A stretch of 64,000 nucleotides of DNA from positions 145,557-209,556 of the forward strand of contig OZ248418.1 in assembly GCA_965234325.1 (NCBI GenBank). Reading direction: 5' to 3'. This document shows positions 15,167 to 24,621 of the stretch, piece after piece (position 1 is the stretch's first letter; every line of letters begins with the position of its first letter). The DNA comes from Limnohabitans kasalickyi (lineage in GTDB: Bacteria; Pseudomonadota; Gammaproteobacteria; Burkholderiales; Burkholderiaceae_C). The translations under genes and the position numbers were made by a program. The notes under the pieces are model-generated. The model worked only from the letters and a program-made list of their open reading frames with translations. It was not told where the DNA came from and searched no databases.

Positions 15167-16642
15167 ATGACCCAAGTCACCAACACCGTGCGCTTTGTGC
15201 TCGACGGCCAGATCGTTGAAGCCCAAGGTGCCCGTCGCACCACCACCGTTCTTGATTACCTGCGTGAGCAGTTGCACCGCACGGGCACCAAAGAGGGTTG
15301 CGCCGAGGGCGATTGCGGTGCTTGCGTGGTGATGGTGGGTGAACTCAATGCCGCTGGCACGGGCGTGGACTATGTGGCCACCAACGCGTGTATCCAGCTG
15401 CTGCCTTCGCTCGATGGCAAATCCATTAAGACGGTGGAGAGCTTGAAACAGGCAGACGGTTCGATGCACCCTGTGCAAGAAGAAATGGTCAAGTGCCACG
15501 GCTCGCAGTGCGGCTTTTGCACCCCCGGCATCGTGATGAGCTTGGTGAACATGGTGCAAACCAACACCTCGCCCGCGCGTCAAGACATCACCGACGCCTT
15601 GAGCGGTAACTTGTGCCGTTGTACTGGCTACGTGCCCATCATCGACGCCGCGGCCAAGGCCTGCGAGAAAAAAACGGCTTTGAAAGTCGACGACAGCGCA
15701 GACTTGCCGTTGCTGAAAGAAATCAAGCGCTCCAGTGTGCCGACCATGAGCTTGGAGGGCGACATCATCGTGCAGCCCGTGGTGCGCACCAAGAAGGGCA
15801 ACGAGTTTGTGTCACCCGCCACCTTGGCTGAAGTGTCTGACTATCTGGTTAAGCACCCCACCACCACCTTGTTGGCAGGCAGCACCGAAATTGGCTTGCA
15901 AGTGAACAAACAGTTCGCACGCCCTGACCACATCATGTACTTGGGCAACGTCAAAGAACTGCGCCAAGTGACCGAGACCGACAAGGTTTGGCGCATTGGT
16001 GCAGCGGTGTCGTTGACTCAGATCGAAACTTTGATCGCCCAGGCTTACCCCGATTTCACCGAAGTTCTGCGCCGCTTCGGATCACCCCCCATCCGTTCCA
16101 CCGCCACACTGGCGGGCAACATTGCCAACGGCTCACCGATTGGAGACACCATGCCTTGCCTGATGGCGCTGGGTGCCAGCTTGGTGCTGCGCCGTGGCGA
16201 TAAGACCCGCAAGGTGCTGCTGGACAACTTTTACACCGGCATGAAGAAAAACGTGATGGAGCCCGGGGAGTTCATCGAAGCCATCGAGTTGCCCAAGCCC
16301 GTGGCTGGACAAGTGTTCCGCGCCCACAAGGTCAGCAAGCGTTTTGAGCAGGACATTTCAGCCACTTGCGCTGCCATCAGCTACACGCTGAAAGACGGCA
16401 AGTTGAGCGGTGTGAAGCTGGCCTACAACGGCCTGGCCCCGTCGCCTTGCCGCGCGCCCAAGCTCGAAGCTGTGCTGGAAGGCAAGTTGCCCGCTGACGT
16501 GAAAGCAGCCGATTTGGATTCAGCGATCACAGCTAGCTTCACCGCGCGCGACGGCTTGCGTGCCACATGGGCTTACCGCGCTTTGGTAGCCCGCAACTTG
16601 GCCTTGGAATTCATCGAAGAACAAACGAAAGAGGTGGCTTGA
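15167..16642 (+). CDS. xdhA: Xanthine dehydrogenase small subunit (2Fe-2S / FAD)
   Basis: 491 aa. Plant-type [2Fe-2S] ligands are at C45, C50, C53 and C75; the second cluster is at C115, C118, C150 and C152 (CGFCTPG, CRCTGY). The FAD-binding domain starts near 210, with LLAGSTEIGLQVNK and FGSPPIRSTATLAGNIANGSPIGD, and ends in a CO dehydrogenase flavoprotein C-terminal domain. The subunit passes electrons from the molybdenum site to NAD. Its stop is directly followed by the xdhB ATG. Confidence 0.95.
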   Translation: MTQVTNTVRFVLDGQIVEAQGARRTTTVLDYLREQLHRTGTKEGCAEGDCGACVVMVGELNAAGTGVDYVATNACIQLLPSLDGKSIKTVESLKQADGSMHPVQEEMVKCHGSQCGFCTPGIVMSLVNMVQTNTSPARQDITDALSGNLCRCTGYVPIIDAAAKACEKKTALKVDDSADLPLLKEIKRSSVPTMSLEGDIIVQPVVRTKKGNEFVSPATLAEVSDYLVKHPTTTLLAGSTEIGLQVNKQFARPDHIMYLGNVKELRQVTETDKVWRIGAAVSLTQIETLIAQAYPDFTEVLRRFGSPPIRSTATLAGNIANGSPIGDTMPCLMALGASLVLRRGDKTRKVLLDNFYTGMKKNVMEPGEFIEAIELPKPVAGQVFRAHKVSKRFEQDISATCAAISYTLKDGKLSGVKLAYNGLAPSPCRAPKLEAVLEGKLPADVKAADLDSAITASFTARDGLRATWAYRALVARNLALEFIEEQTKEVA

Positions 16643-19000
16643 ATGAACGCTCCTACCGCACTCAAAAATCTGTTGCCTGAGTCAGGCGTTCAGCAGGGCA
16701 AAGAACTGGTGCACGAGTCTGCGCACTTGCATGTCACCGGCTCTGCCACCTACATCGATGACATCCCTGAGCACGCAGGCACGTTGTATGCCGCACTCAT
16801 CTTGTCGCCTGTGGCGCATGGCGAGCTGATTGGTGACGGTATTGACCGTGAAGCAATTCTGAAAGAGCACGGCGTCGTCGCGGTCTACACCGCCAAAGAC
16901 ATTCCCGGCGAAAACAACTGTGGCCCCATCATCCATGACGACCCTTTCCTGGCCGCAGGCAAGGTCGAGTTCATCGGCCAAGCTGTGGCCGTGGTCGTGG
17001 CGCGCGACATGCTCTATGCACGCGAGGCCGCCCACAAAGCCAAGGTGTTGGTGAAAGAACTCAAGCCCATCTTGACGGTGGAGGAAGCCATGGAAGCGGG
17101 CAGCTTCATCATGCCGCCCAAGGGCATCACCCGCGGTGACGCCGCCGCCGCCATTGCCAATGCACCTCACAAAATCAAAGGCACGACCCGCACCGGTCAG
17201 CAAGAGCAGTTTTACCTGGAAGGCCAAATCACTTACGCGGTGCCAAAAGAAGACGGCCAGCTCACGCTGTACGTGTCGACCCAGCATCCCGACGGCAACC
17301 AGCGCGAAGCCGCGCACGCCCTGAACCTGCACACCAACGACGTCGAAGTGATTTGCCGCCGCATGGGTGGCGGCTTTGGTGGCAAAGAAGGCAACGCAAG
17401 CATCTTCAGCCAGAGCGCTGCGCTGGCCGCGTTCAAGTTGCAAAAGCCGGTCAAGCTGCGCGTGAACCGCGACGACGACATGACCATCACCGGCAAGCGC
17501 CACGACTTCCGCATCGACTACGAAGTGGGTTTTGACGACACCGGTCGGGTTTTGGGCGCAGACATCACGCTCATGTCGCGCTGCGGTTACAGCACCGATT
17601 ACTCAGGTCCTGTCAATGACCGCGCTTGCTTGCACATCGACAACACTTACCATTTGCCCGCGCTCAAGCTGGTCAGCCACCGCTGCAAAACCAACACGCA
17701 AAGCGCCACCGCTTTCCGTGGTTTCGGCGGCCCACAAGGCATGTTCGGCATCGAGACGGTGATGGACGAGATTGCGATGACTTTGGGTAAAGACCCCCTC
17801 GTTGTGCGCAAGCTCAACCTCTACAAAGACCCCGCCATCAGTGGCACGCCCGACAGCATGACCACCCAATACAACCAGCTCATCGAAGACTGGGTGGGTG
17901 ACAAGGTGATCGACCAGGTGGAGCAAGAATCCAAATACGCCGAGCGTCGTGCTGCGGTGCAGGCCTTCAATGCCAAGAGCAAAACCCGCAAGCGCGGTGT
18001 AGCCCTTGTGCCTTTGAAGTTTGGTATCAGCTTCACCGCCACGCACCTGAACCAGGGCGGTGCATTGCTGGTGGTGTACATGGACGGATCTGTGAGCTGT
18101 AACCACGGTGGCACCGAAATGGGCCAGGGCCTGAACACCAAGATGGCGCAGGTCTGTGCCGATGGTTTGGGCATCAGCGTTGACAAAGTTCGCATCACTG
18201 CCACCGACTCGCAAAAAGTGCCCAACGCTTCGGCCACTTCCGCATCAAGTGGCGCTGACATCAACGGCGCGGCCATCATGAACGCCACGATGCAAATGCG
18301 TGAGCGCTTGAAGCCCGTGGCAGCCCGCATGTTGGGCTGTGCTGAAGGCGATGTGACGTTTGCGAACAGCGAAGTTCACGGTGGCGGCAAGTCCGTCAAA
18401 TGGGCAGATTTGACCAAGCAAGCGTACATGGAGCGTGTGGGCTTGTCGGTGACTGGCTTCTACATGACGCCCGAAATCAAATACGACTTCGCCACCCTGA
18501 ACGGCCGTGCGTTCTATTACTACTGCTACGGCGCGGCGGTGAGCGAAGTGGAAATCGACACACGCACGGGCGAGTGGAGGCTCCTAGCCGTGGACATCGT
18601 GCACGACGTGGGCCGCAGCATCAACCCCGCTTTGGACAAAGGCCAGATCGAAGGCGCTTATGTGCAAGGCATGGGCTGGCTCACCATGGAAGAGTGCATT
18701 TGGGACAAGAAGGGCAAGCTGCTCACACACGGCCCAAGCACCTACAAAATTCCCGTGGCGGGCGACATTCCAGAGCACTTCAAGGTGTCTTTGTTTGAAA
18801 ACCAAAACAACAAGCCCACGCCTTTCAACAGCAAGGCCACGGGCGAGCCACCATTAATGCTGGGCCTGTCTGCCTTCTTTGCCTTGCGCGATGCGGTGGC
18901 TGCCAGCGCCGACCACAAAGCCGTGGTGTACATGGATGCCCCGGCTACGCCAGAACGCATCTTGATGGCGTGTGAGGCAGCGAAAGCGGCAGCGGTTTAA
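16643..19000 (+). CDS. xdhB: Xanthine dehydrogenase large subunit (molybdopterin)
   Basis: 785 aa. Molybdopterin-binding and active-site segments are visible: QEQFYLEGQ, RRMGGGFGGKEGN, TAFRGFGGPQGMFG, HGGTEMGQGLNTKMAQV and KATGEPPLMLG, whose Glu is the catalytic base. It oxidises hypoxanthine and xanthine to urate. The size matches the bacterial XdhB class. The molybdate transporter 8 kb downstream would supply its metal. Confidence 0.96.
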   Translation: MNAPTALKNLLPESGVQQGKELVHESAHLHVTGSATYIDDIPEHAGTLYAALILSPVAHGELIGDGIDREAILKEHGVVAVYTAKDIPGENNCGPIIHDDPFLAAGKVEFIGQAVAVVVARDMLYAREAAHKAKVLVKELKPILTVEEAMEAGSFIMPPKGITRGDAAAAIANAPHKIKGTTRTGQQEQFYLEGQITYAVPKEDGQLTLYVSTQHPDGNQREAAHALNLHTNDVEVICRRMGGGFGGKEGNASIFSQSAALAAFKLQKPVKLRVNRDDDMTITGKRHDFRIDYEVGFDDTGRVLGADITLMSRCGYSTDYSGPVNDRACLHIDNTYHLPALKLVSHRCKTNTQSATAFRGFGGPQGMFGIETVMDEIAMTLGKDPLVVRKLNLYKDPAISGTPDSMTTQYNQLIEDWVGDKVIDQVEQESKYAERRAAVQAFNAKSKTRKRGVALVPLKFGISFTATHLNQGGALLVVYMDGSVSCNHGGTEMGQGLNTKMAQVCADGLGISVDKVRITATDSQKVPNASATSASSGADINGAAIMNATMQMRERLKPVAARMLGCAEGDVTFANSEVHGGGKSVKWADLTKQAYMERVGLSVTGFYMTPEIKYDFATLNGRAFYYYCYGAAVSEVEIDTRTGEWRLLAVDIVHDVGRSINPALDKGQIEGAYVQGMGWLTMEECIWDKKGKLLTHGPSTYKIPVAGDIPEHFKVSLFENQNNKPTPFNSKATGEPPLMLGLSAFFALRDAVAASADHKAVVYMDAPATPERILMACEAAKAAAV

Positions 19001-19045
19001 CAGCCGTTCCGTTTCGTTGTCATTGCCTCCATTGCCAAAGCCTGC

Positions 19046-19918
19046 GTGCCACGCCACACCGCTGAGCTGCTGAGCCAACTCCAACATGCCGATGGCGTGT
19101 TGGTGTCGGTCGACAGCGTGCAAGGCTCTGGCCCACGCGAGGTGGGTGCTTGGATGGCGGTGTTCCCACAGACTTTGGTGAACACCATTGGTGGTGGGCA
19201 TTTGGAGTTTCAGGCCATCACAGAGGCACGTGCTTTGATGGCGCGTCCCGCGCATGTCAACCCCTCTGACAGTGCTGTACCGTCTGCCAACGGCAACCTC
19301 GCATCACCACCCACCCACGAAGACAACGCACTCACCACGCGCTACGCCTTGGGTCCCGCCTTGGGCCAGTGCTGCGGCGGCGTGGTGCATTTGAAGTTTG
19401 AGCGCATCAGCGCTGCCGACGCGCCCGCACTCAAACAACGCTTGTTGGCTGGTGGCCAACCCCTTGCACTGTTTGGCGGCGGTCATGTAGGCCGCGCCTT
19501 GGTCAACGTGCTCAGCGCCTTGCCCTATAACGTCCAGTGGGTCGACAGCCGCGACGAAATTTTCCCCGCACAGCTACCTCCTAATGTGATGTGCGAGCAC
19601 TCTGACCCGGTGCATGCGGCCGTGGCCGATTTGCCCAGCGGTGCAAGCGTGCTGATCATGAGCTTTAGCCACGCCGAAGATTTGGATGTGGTCGCTGCAT
19701 GCTTGAAACGCCAACGTCTGCAAGGCGATTTGAAATTTGTCGGCCTCATTGGCAGCAAAACCAAGTGGGCCACGTTTCAGCATCGCCTCGAGTCCAAAGG
19801 CTTTAGCGCCGAGGAATTGGCTTTCATCACATGCCCCATTGGTGTGAGTGGCATCACCGGCAAAGAGCCCGAAGTCATTGCGGTGTCGGTGGCCGCGCAG
19901 TTGCTACAGCTGCGCTGA
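19046..19918 (+). CDS. xdhC: XdhC, molybdenum cofactor insertion factor for xanthine dehydrogenase
   Basis: 290 aa with the two XdhC/CoxI parts: an N-terminal block (GSGPREVGAWMAVF, NTIGGGHLEF) and a C-terminal Rossmann block (ALFGGGHVGRALV, YNVQWVDSRDEIFP, FVGLIGSKTKWATF). XdhC binds and sulfurates molybdopterin before insertion into XdhB. The only reasonable start after the xdhB stop is GTG at 19046. Confidence 0.93.
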   Translation: MPRHTAELLSQLQHADGVLVSVDSVQGSGPREVGAWMAVFPQTLVNTIGGGHLEFQAITEARALMARPAHVNPSDSAVPSANGNLASPPTHEDNALTTRYALGPALGQCCGGVVHLKFERISAADAPALKQRLLAGGQPLALFGGGHVGRALVNVLSALPYNVQWVDSRDEIFPAQLPPNVMCEHSDPVHAAVADLPSGASVLIMSFSHAEDLDVVAACLKRQRLQGDLKFVGLIGSKTKWATFQHRLESKGFSAEELAFITCPIGVSGITGKEPEVIAVSVAAQLLQLR

Positions 19919-19927
19919 GGTTCAATC

Positions 19928-20809
19928 TCAGTCCTTCATCACCTGTTGCATCAGGGCACGCACTTTGCTCAGCAACGGTGGTTCGGTGCGCGATGCCATG
20001 GTGATCAGGCCAAAACGTGCGTTGGCGTTCAGGGCGGGTGAGAGGTCGATTTCCACCAAATCAGGGGCTGACGCACGGATAGCCAGCACGATGGCGTCGC
20101 TGGTCCGCGCCACATCCAGCAAGCTCGATATTTCTTCACAGCGCAAATTCACCAAAGTGTCGGGGTGCGCTTCTGCGCCAAATTTCTCGATCAGCAATCG
20201 CGCCACTTCATCGCTCAAGGGTGTGGAGGCAATAGGGTAGTCACGCAGTTGTGCAAAGCTGACCTTGCGATTTTTTGCCAACGGGTGGCCACGGCTGCAC
20301 ATGAACGTGCCTTTCATTTCCTGCATGGCTTCGATCTTCAAGTCGGTGGCCGGTTTGAGCGAGCGAATGTCCAGCACCAAGGCGTCGAGCGTGCGCTCGC
20401 GCAGGGCTTGCACCAACAGCGCTGTGCTGCCACGCGAAATATCGATGTGCGCTTGCGGGTGTTCTGTGGCCATCATCATGAGTAAGGGTGTCATCAGCAT
20501 GGCACCCGGACCTGAACCGAGACCTATCCGAAATTGACCGATCTCGCCTTTTTTCAGCTGCAGACTGGTTTGGCGCAACTCGTTGGCCTCGTCCACCAAA
20601 ACGCGCGCGCGTTGCACGATGTGTGCCCCAAATGCGGTGAGCTCGTTCTTGCGGCCTACGCGGTCGAACAAGGGTTGCCCCAATTCATCTTCGAGTGCTT
20701 TGATGCTGCGACTCAAGGCCGGCTGTGTGAGGTAAAGCTTGCTGGCTGCTTGGCTGAAAGAGCCGCTGGTGGCGAGTTCGATCAAATGCTTGAGTTGAAC
20801 CAAAGTCAT
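19928..20809 (-). CDS. LysR-family transcriptional regulator
   Basis: 293 aa: N-terminal winged HTH (LIELATSGSFSQAASKLYLTQPALSRSIKALE) and a LysR substrate-binding domain from about residue 90. It is divergent from a Bug receptor and an M20D amidohydrolase, which it probably controls through the palindrome at 20826-20840. Convergent with xdhC (9 bp gap), so not part of the xanthine operon. Confidence 0.88.
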   Translation of the reverse strand: MTLVQLKHLIELATSGSFSQAASKLYLTQPALSRSIKALEDELGQPLFDRVGRKNELTAFGAHIVQRARVLVDEANELRQTSLQLKKGEIGQFRIGLGSGPGAMLMTPLLMMMATEHPQAHIDISRGSTALLVQALRERTLDALVLDIRSLKPATDLKIEAMQEMKGTFMCSRGHPLAKNRKVSFAQLRDYPIASTPLSDEVARLLIEKFGAEAHPDTLVNLRCEEISSLLDVARTSDAIVLAIRASAPDLVEIDLSPALNANARFGLITMASRTEPPLLSKVRALMQQVMKD

Positions 20810-20825
20810 GTCAGTTCCAATCTAT

Positions 20826-20840
20826 GCATAAAAGTTATGC
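20826..20840. promoter_or_regulatory. Putative LysR binding site
   Basis: GCATAA-AAG-TTATGC, a perfect 6-bp inverted repeat, 16 bp upstream of the LysR start and ~80 bp from the divergent Bug gene. It fits the T-N11-A style of LysR sites and the usual autoregulatory position. Confidence 0.5.
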
Positions 20841-20920
20841 TAATTTACATAAGAATGCATTGGACATTATAGAAATGGCTTTTTACGATGCACCCATAAC
20901 AACCACTTTGGAGTCGAGAC

Positions 20921-21907
20921 ATGTCAAATCAATTCAACCGCTGGGCCGCTTTGTTGAGCGGTTTGTTCTTGGCGGGCGCGGTGTGCGCGCAAAGCTACCC
21001 CAGCAAACCCGTCACTTTGATGGTGCCTTACCCCGCAGGTGGTTTGTCAGATGTGATTGCCCGCACCGTCAACAACACCTTGTCTAAAAACTTTGGACAA
21101 CCGGTGATCATCGAAAACCTAGGCGGTGCCAGCGGCTCCATCGCTGCGCAAAAAACATTGAACGCCCCCGCAGACGGTCAGATCATTTTTCAAGGCTCGC
21201 CCAACGAGTTGATCTTGGCCCCCTTGGCCATCTCGGCCGTGAAGTTCAAGAGCGAAGACTTCCGTTTGGTGCAAATGATTGCCACCGCGCAAATCGGCTT
21301 TTTGGCACGCAAAGATTTGCCCGTGAACAACGTGGATGAGTTTTTAGACTACGCCCGCAAAGAAGCCAAAGCAGGCCGTCCCATCACCTATGCCAGCGTG
21401 GGCCCGGGCTCGTTCTACCATCTGTTGGGCGAGCACTTGTCCAAAGTCACCGACATTGAAATGACCCACGTGCCCTACAAAGGCGCGGCCCCGGCCAACC
21501 AAGATTTGCTGGGTGGTCAGGTGGATATTTTCTTGGCTCCGTTTGGCAAGGCGTATGACGAATTGCAAAAGCAAGGCAAGCTCAAAGTGTTGGCCATGCT
21601 CAACCGTGAGCGCTTGGAATCGGTGAAAGACTACCCCGCCATCAGCGAGAGCAAGTCTTTGAAAAACTTCACGTTCAGCATTTGGACTGGCTATTTCGTC
21701 AAAAAAGACACACCTGAAGCCACGGTGCAAATCATCCACAAAGCCATCACCGATTCACTGACAGACCCCGCTGTGCGCAGTGGCTTAGAAGCCAACAGCC
21801 AGTTGGTAGCAAAGCCCTTGTCGCTGCAAGAAGTGGGCAAAGCGTACACGGACGGCACGGCGCAGTTCCGTGCCATTGCCAAGTCGATCAACTTGCAGCC
21901 TCAGTGA
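20921..21907 (+). CDS. Tripartite tricarboxylate transporter (Bug-type) solute receptor
   Basis: 328 aa with a signal peptide (cleavage near VCAQS, residue ~23) and the Bug-family signatures YPSKPVTLMVPYPAGGLSDVIAR and HVPYKGAAPANQDLLGGQVD. It is a periplasmic receptor, usually for carboxylates. No TctA/TctB membrane genes are next to it, so it must share a membrane component or act as a sensor. The amidohydrolase starts 1 bp after its stop; the ligand may be an N-acyl amino acid acted on by that enzyme. Confidence 0.88.
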   Translation: MSNQFNRWAALLSGLFLAGAVCAQSYPSKPVTLMVPYPAGGLSDVIARTVNNTLSKNFGQPVIIENLGGASGSIAAQKTLNAPADGQIIFQGSPNELILAPLAISAVKFKSEDFRLVQMIATAQIGFLARKDLPVNNVDEFLDYARKEAKAGRPITYASVGPGSFYHLLGEHLSKVTDIEMTHVPYKGAAPANQDLLGGQVDIFLAPFGKAYDELQKQGKLKVLAMLNRERLESVKDYPAISESKSLKNFTFSIWTGYFVKKDTPEATVQIIHKAITDSLTDPAVRSGLEANSQLVAKPLSLQEVGKAYTDGTAQFRAIAKSINLQPQ

Positions 21908-21908
21908 C

Positions 21909-23084
21909 ATGACGTATTTACGTGATGCCTTGACCGATCGCGTGGGTGAGTTCATTCAGCTGCGCCGCGACATTCACCGACACCCCGAGTTGGCGTTTGA
22001 AGAACACCGCACCTCCGATTTGGTGGCCGCCAAGTTAGAGAGCTGGGGCTACACGGTCCACCGCGGCTTGGGCGTTACCGGTGTGGTGGGCACGCTGAAG
22101 CGCGGTACCAGCACCCGCAGCCTCGGGCTGCGCGCCGACATGGATGCCTTGCCGATTCAAGAAGCCACCGGTGCTGAATGGACCAGCGTCAAGCCGGGCC
22201 TCATGCACGCTTGTGGTCACGACGGTCACACGGCCATGTTGTTGGCGGCGGCTAAAACCATCGCGCAAGACCAGACGTTTGACGGCACTTTGAATTTGAT
22301 TTTCCAGCCTGCCGAAGAAGGCGGTGGCGGTGCTGTGCGCATGATGGCCGATGGTTTGTTTAAGCAGCACCCATGTGATGCGGTGTTTGCCATGCACAAC
22401 ATGCCCGGTACGCCCGTGGGACACTTTGTGTTTCGCGATGGCGCGGCCATGGCGTCCAGTGATTACGTCACCTTGCGCATTCACGGCACGGGGGGGCATG
22501 GGGCCATGCCGCACCGCGCGGCTGATCCTTTGGTGGCCGCGGCTTCGATCGTGATGGCGCTGCAAACGGTGGTCTCGCGCAACGTTGACCCGCTGCACAC
22601 GGCCGTGGTCACCGTGGGCGCGTTGCATTCGGGCCAAGCCAACAACGTCATTCCGGCATTGGCGACCTTGGAGCTCAGTGTGCGTTCACTGGACCCCGAG
22701 GTGCGTCGTTTGCTAGAGCAGCGCATCAAAGCCTTGGTGGCCGCGCAAGCCGAAAGTTTTGGCGTGAGGGCCGAGATCGATTGGCGACCCGGCTATTGCG
22801 TGTTGGTCAACTCGTTGACTGAAACTGACTTTGCGCGCCAAGTGGCACTCGACTTGGTGGGGCCTGAGCGCGTCACCTTGCACGGTCCTGCGCTCACGGG
22901 CAGTGAAGACTTTGCCTTCATGCTCGAAAAAGTACCTGGTAGCTATTTGCTCATCGGCAATGGTGACGGCGACTCTGCGGGCGCGTGCATGGTGCACAAC
23001 CCCGGCTACGACTTCAATGACGACAACATCGCCACGGGTGCGGCCTACTGGGTTGCGCTGGTGGAGAGGTTTTTCGCTCAGTAG
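21909..23084 (+). CDS. M20D-family amidohydrolase (hippurate hydrolase-like)
   Basis: 391 aa. Di-metal site motifs: LRADMDALPI, MHACGHDGHTAMLL, PAEEGGGGA and FAMHNMPGTPVG, plus the lid domain segment HGAMPHRAADP. The family cleaves N-acyl or aromatic amino acids (hippurate, N-acetyl-amino acids, IAA conjugates). The ATG at 21909 follows the Bug gene stop by one base; an upstream in-frame start would overlap that gene. If the acyl amino acid were hippurate, the released glycine would be sensed by the riboswitch just downstream. Confidence 0.88.
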   Translation: MTYLRDALTDRVGEFIQLRRDIHRHPELAFEEHRTSDLVAAKLESWGYTVHRGLGVTGVVGTLKRGTSTRSLGLRADMDALPIQEATGAEWTSVKPGLMHACGHDGHTAMLLAAAKTIAQDQTFDGTLNLIFQPAEEGGGGAVRMMADGLFKQHPCDAVFAMHNMPGTPVGHFVFRDGAAMASSDYVTLRIHGTGGHGAMPHRAADPLVAAASIVMALQTVVSRNVDPLHTAVVTVGALHSGQANNVIPALATLELSVRSLDPEVRRLLEQRIKALVAAQAESFGVRAEIDWRPGYCVLVNSLTETDFARQVALDLVGPERVTLHGPALTGSEDFAFMLEKVPGSYLLIGNGDGDSAGACMVHNPGYDFNDDNIATGAAYWVALVERFFAQ

Positions 23085-23116
23085 AATGATTTGAAATTCA
23101 CCCGACCTCGTGTCGG

Positions 23117-23318
23117 CGTGTGATCGGGAGAGACTGCCAACGCCAACGCGTGCTGGGCAGCGCCGAAGGAGCAACCGCCCCGGAAACTCTCAGGCAAAGG
23201 GACCGATCACACGTTTTTAACTCTGAAGAGCTGCTGGCGCGTTCGTCCGTCAGTGCACCGAAGGAGCAAGCGATCCGTGTAAAGCGGCTCGTGAATCTCT
23301 CAGGTCCAGAAACAGAGG
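23117..23318 (+). ncRNA. Tandem glycine riboswitch
   Basis: Two aptamers in series. Aptamer 1 is closed by CGTGTGATCGG (23117-23127) with CCGATCACACG (23203-23213) and has the conserved GCCGAAGGAGCAA and GGAAACTCTCAGG. Aptamer 2 is closed by CTCTG (23221) with CAGAG (23313) and has ACCGAAGGAGCAA and GAATCTCTCAGG. The linker is about seven bases. It lies in the 303-nt leader of the D-amino-acid dehydrogenase gene, which is not the gcv operon usually controlled by this element. In most cases glycine binding turns expression on. Confidence 0.93.
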
Positions 23319-23388
23319 GGGCGCTCTAAGTATGCGGCTTGCGTGCTTGGCGCTCAATCCCCTCGACGTTTTTGAAAGCTCAGTTCCT

Positions 23389-24621
23389 ATGAAAACAATC
23401 GCAGTCATTGGTGGCGGCATCACGGGTGTCACGACCGCCTACGCCTTGTCCAAACGCGGCTTTGCCGTGACTTTGTTCGAGCGTCACCGCTACGCCGCCA
23501 TGGAAACCTCGTTCGCCAACGGTGGCCAGCTCTCGGCGTCCAACGCTGAAGTGTGGACGCACTGGTCCACCATGCTCAAGGGTTTGAAATGGATGCTCAA
23601 GAGCGATGCACCGCTGTTGGTCAACCCCGCACCGACTTGGCACAAGCTGTCTTGGTTTGCCGAGTTCATCGCCGCCATGCCCCATTACGAACGCAACACC
23701 ATCGAGACCACACGTTTGGCGGTGGCTGCTCGCGCGCATTTGTTTGCATGGGCGCAAGAGGAGGGCATTGACTTTGACCTGAAGCGCGAAGGCATCTTGC
23801 ACATCTACCGCGACAAAAAAGGCTTTGACCACGCGGGCAAAGTGTCTGCCATGCTGGCCAAAGGCGGTTTGCCACGTCGCGCGGTCTCGCCTGAGGAAAT
23901 GAAAGCGATTGAGCCCACCTTGGCGGGCACGTATTACGGCGGCTACTTCACCGAGAGCGACTCGACGGGCGACATTCACAAATTCACCCATGGCTTGTCA
24001 TTGGCTGCAGCGCGTTTGGGTGTGCGCACCTTGTACGGCCAAGATGTCACGTCGGTGCAGACCACGGGCCAGCAAGCAGTGGTCACCGTGGCACAACAAA
24101 ACGCCACACCCAGCGTGCACACTTTCGATGGGGTCGTGGTTTGCGCAGGCGTGGCAAGCCGTGACTTTGCCGCGCAACTGGGCGACCGCGTGAACATCTA
24201 CCCCGTGAAGGGCTACTCCATCACCGTCAATCTGAACGATGAGGTAAGTCAAGCAGGTGCACCGCAAGTGAGCTTGTTGGACGATGAAACCAAGTTGGTC
24301 ACCAGCCGTTTGGGCCTCAACCGCTTTCGCGTGGCGGGGACAGCCGAGTTCAATGGCATTGACCGCGACATTCGTGCCGATCGGATTCGGCCCTTGATTG
24401 CTTGGGTGGAGCAATGCTTTCCTCGCATTGACACCCGCTCTGTCGTGCCTTGGGCCGGTTTGCGCCCCATGATGCCCAACATGATGCCGCGTGTGGGTCG
24501 CGGTAAAGCGGCCAATGTGTTTTACAACACGGGCCACGGCCACTTGGGCTGGACGCTGTCAGCGGTCACTGCCGATATGGTGGGCAACGTGGTGGCGGAG
24601 TCAGCGAAGCTTGGCCGTTGA
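23389..24621 (+). CDS. D-amino acid dehydrogenase / glycine-oxidising flavoprotein (DadA-like)
   Basis: 410 aa FAD-dependent DAO-family enzyme. The N-terminal dinucleotide-binding loop IAVIGGGITGVTTAYAL and the DadA-type sequences ETSFANGGQLSASNAEVW, YPVKGYSITV and WAGLRPMMPNMMPRVG are visible. It oxidises D-amino acids, or possibly glycine/sarcosine, to 2-oxo acids at the membrane. The ATG at 23389 gives the expected N-terminus after the riboswitch. Control by a glycine riboswitch suggests glycine or a derivative as physiological substrate or product. Its last 21 bp overlap the convergent ppk2 gene. Confidence 0.88.
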   Translation: MKTIAVIGGGITGVTTAYALSKRGFAVTLFERHRYAAMETSFANGGQLSASNAEVWTHWSTMLKGLKWMLKSDAPLLVNPAPTWHKLSWFAEFIAAMPHYERNTIETTRLAVAARAHLFAWAQEEGIDFDLKREGILHIYRDKKGFDHAGKVSAMLAKGGLPRRAVSPEEMKAIEPTLAGTYYGGYFTESDSTGDIHKFTHGLSLAAARLGVRTLYGQDVTSVQTTGQQAVVTVAQQNATPSVHTFDGVVVCAGVASRDFAAQLGDRVNIYPVKGYSITVNLNDEVSQAGAPQVSLLDDETKLVTSRLGLNRFRVAGTAEFNGIDRDIRADRIRPLIAWVEQCFPRIDTRSVVPWAGLRPMMPNMMPRVGRGKAANVFYNTGHGHLGWTLSAVTADMVGNVVAESAKLGR

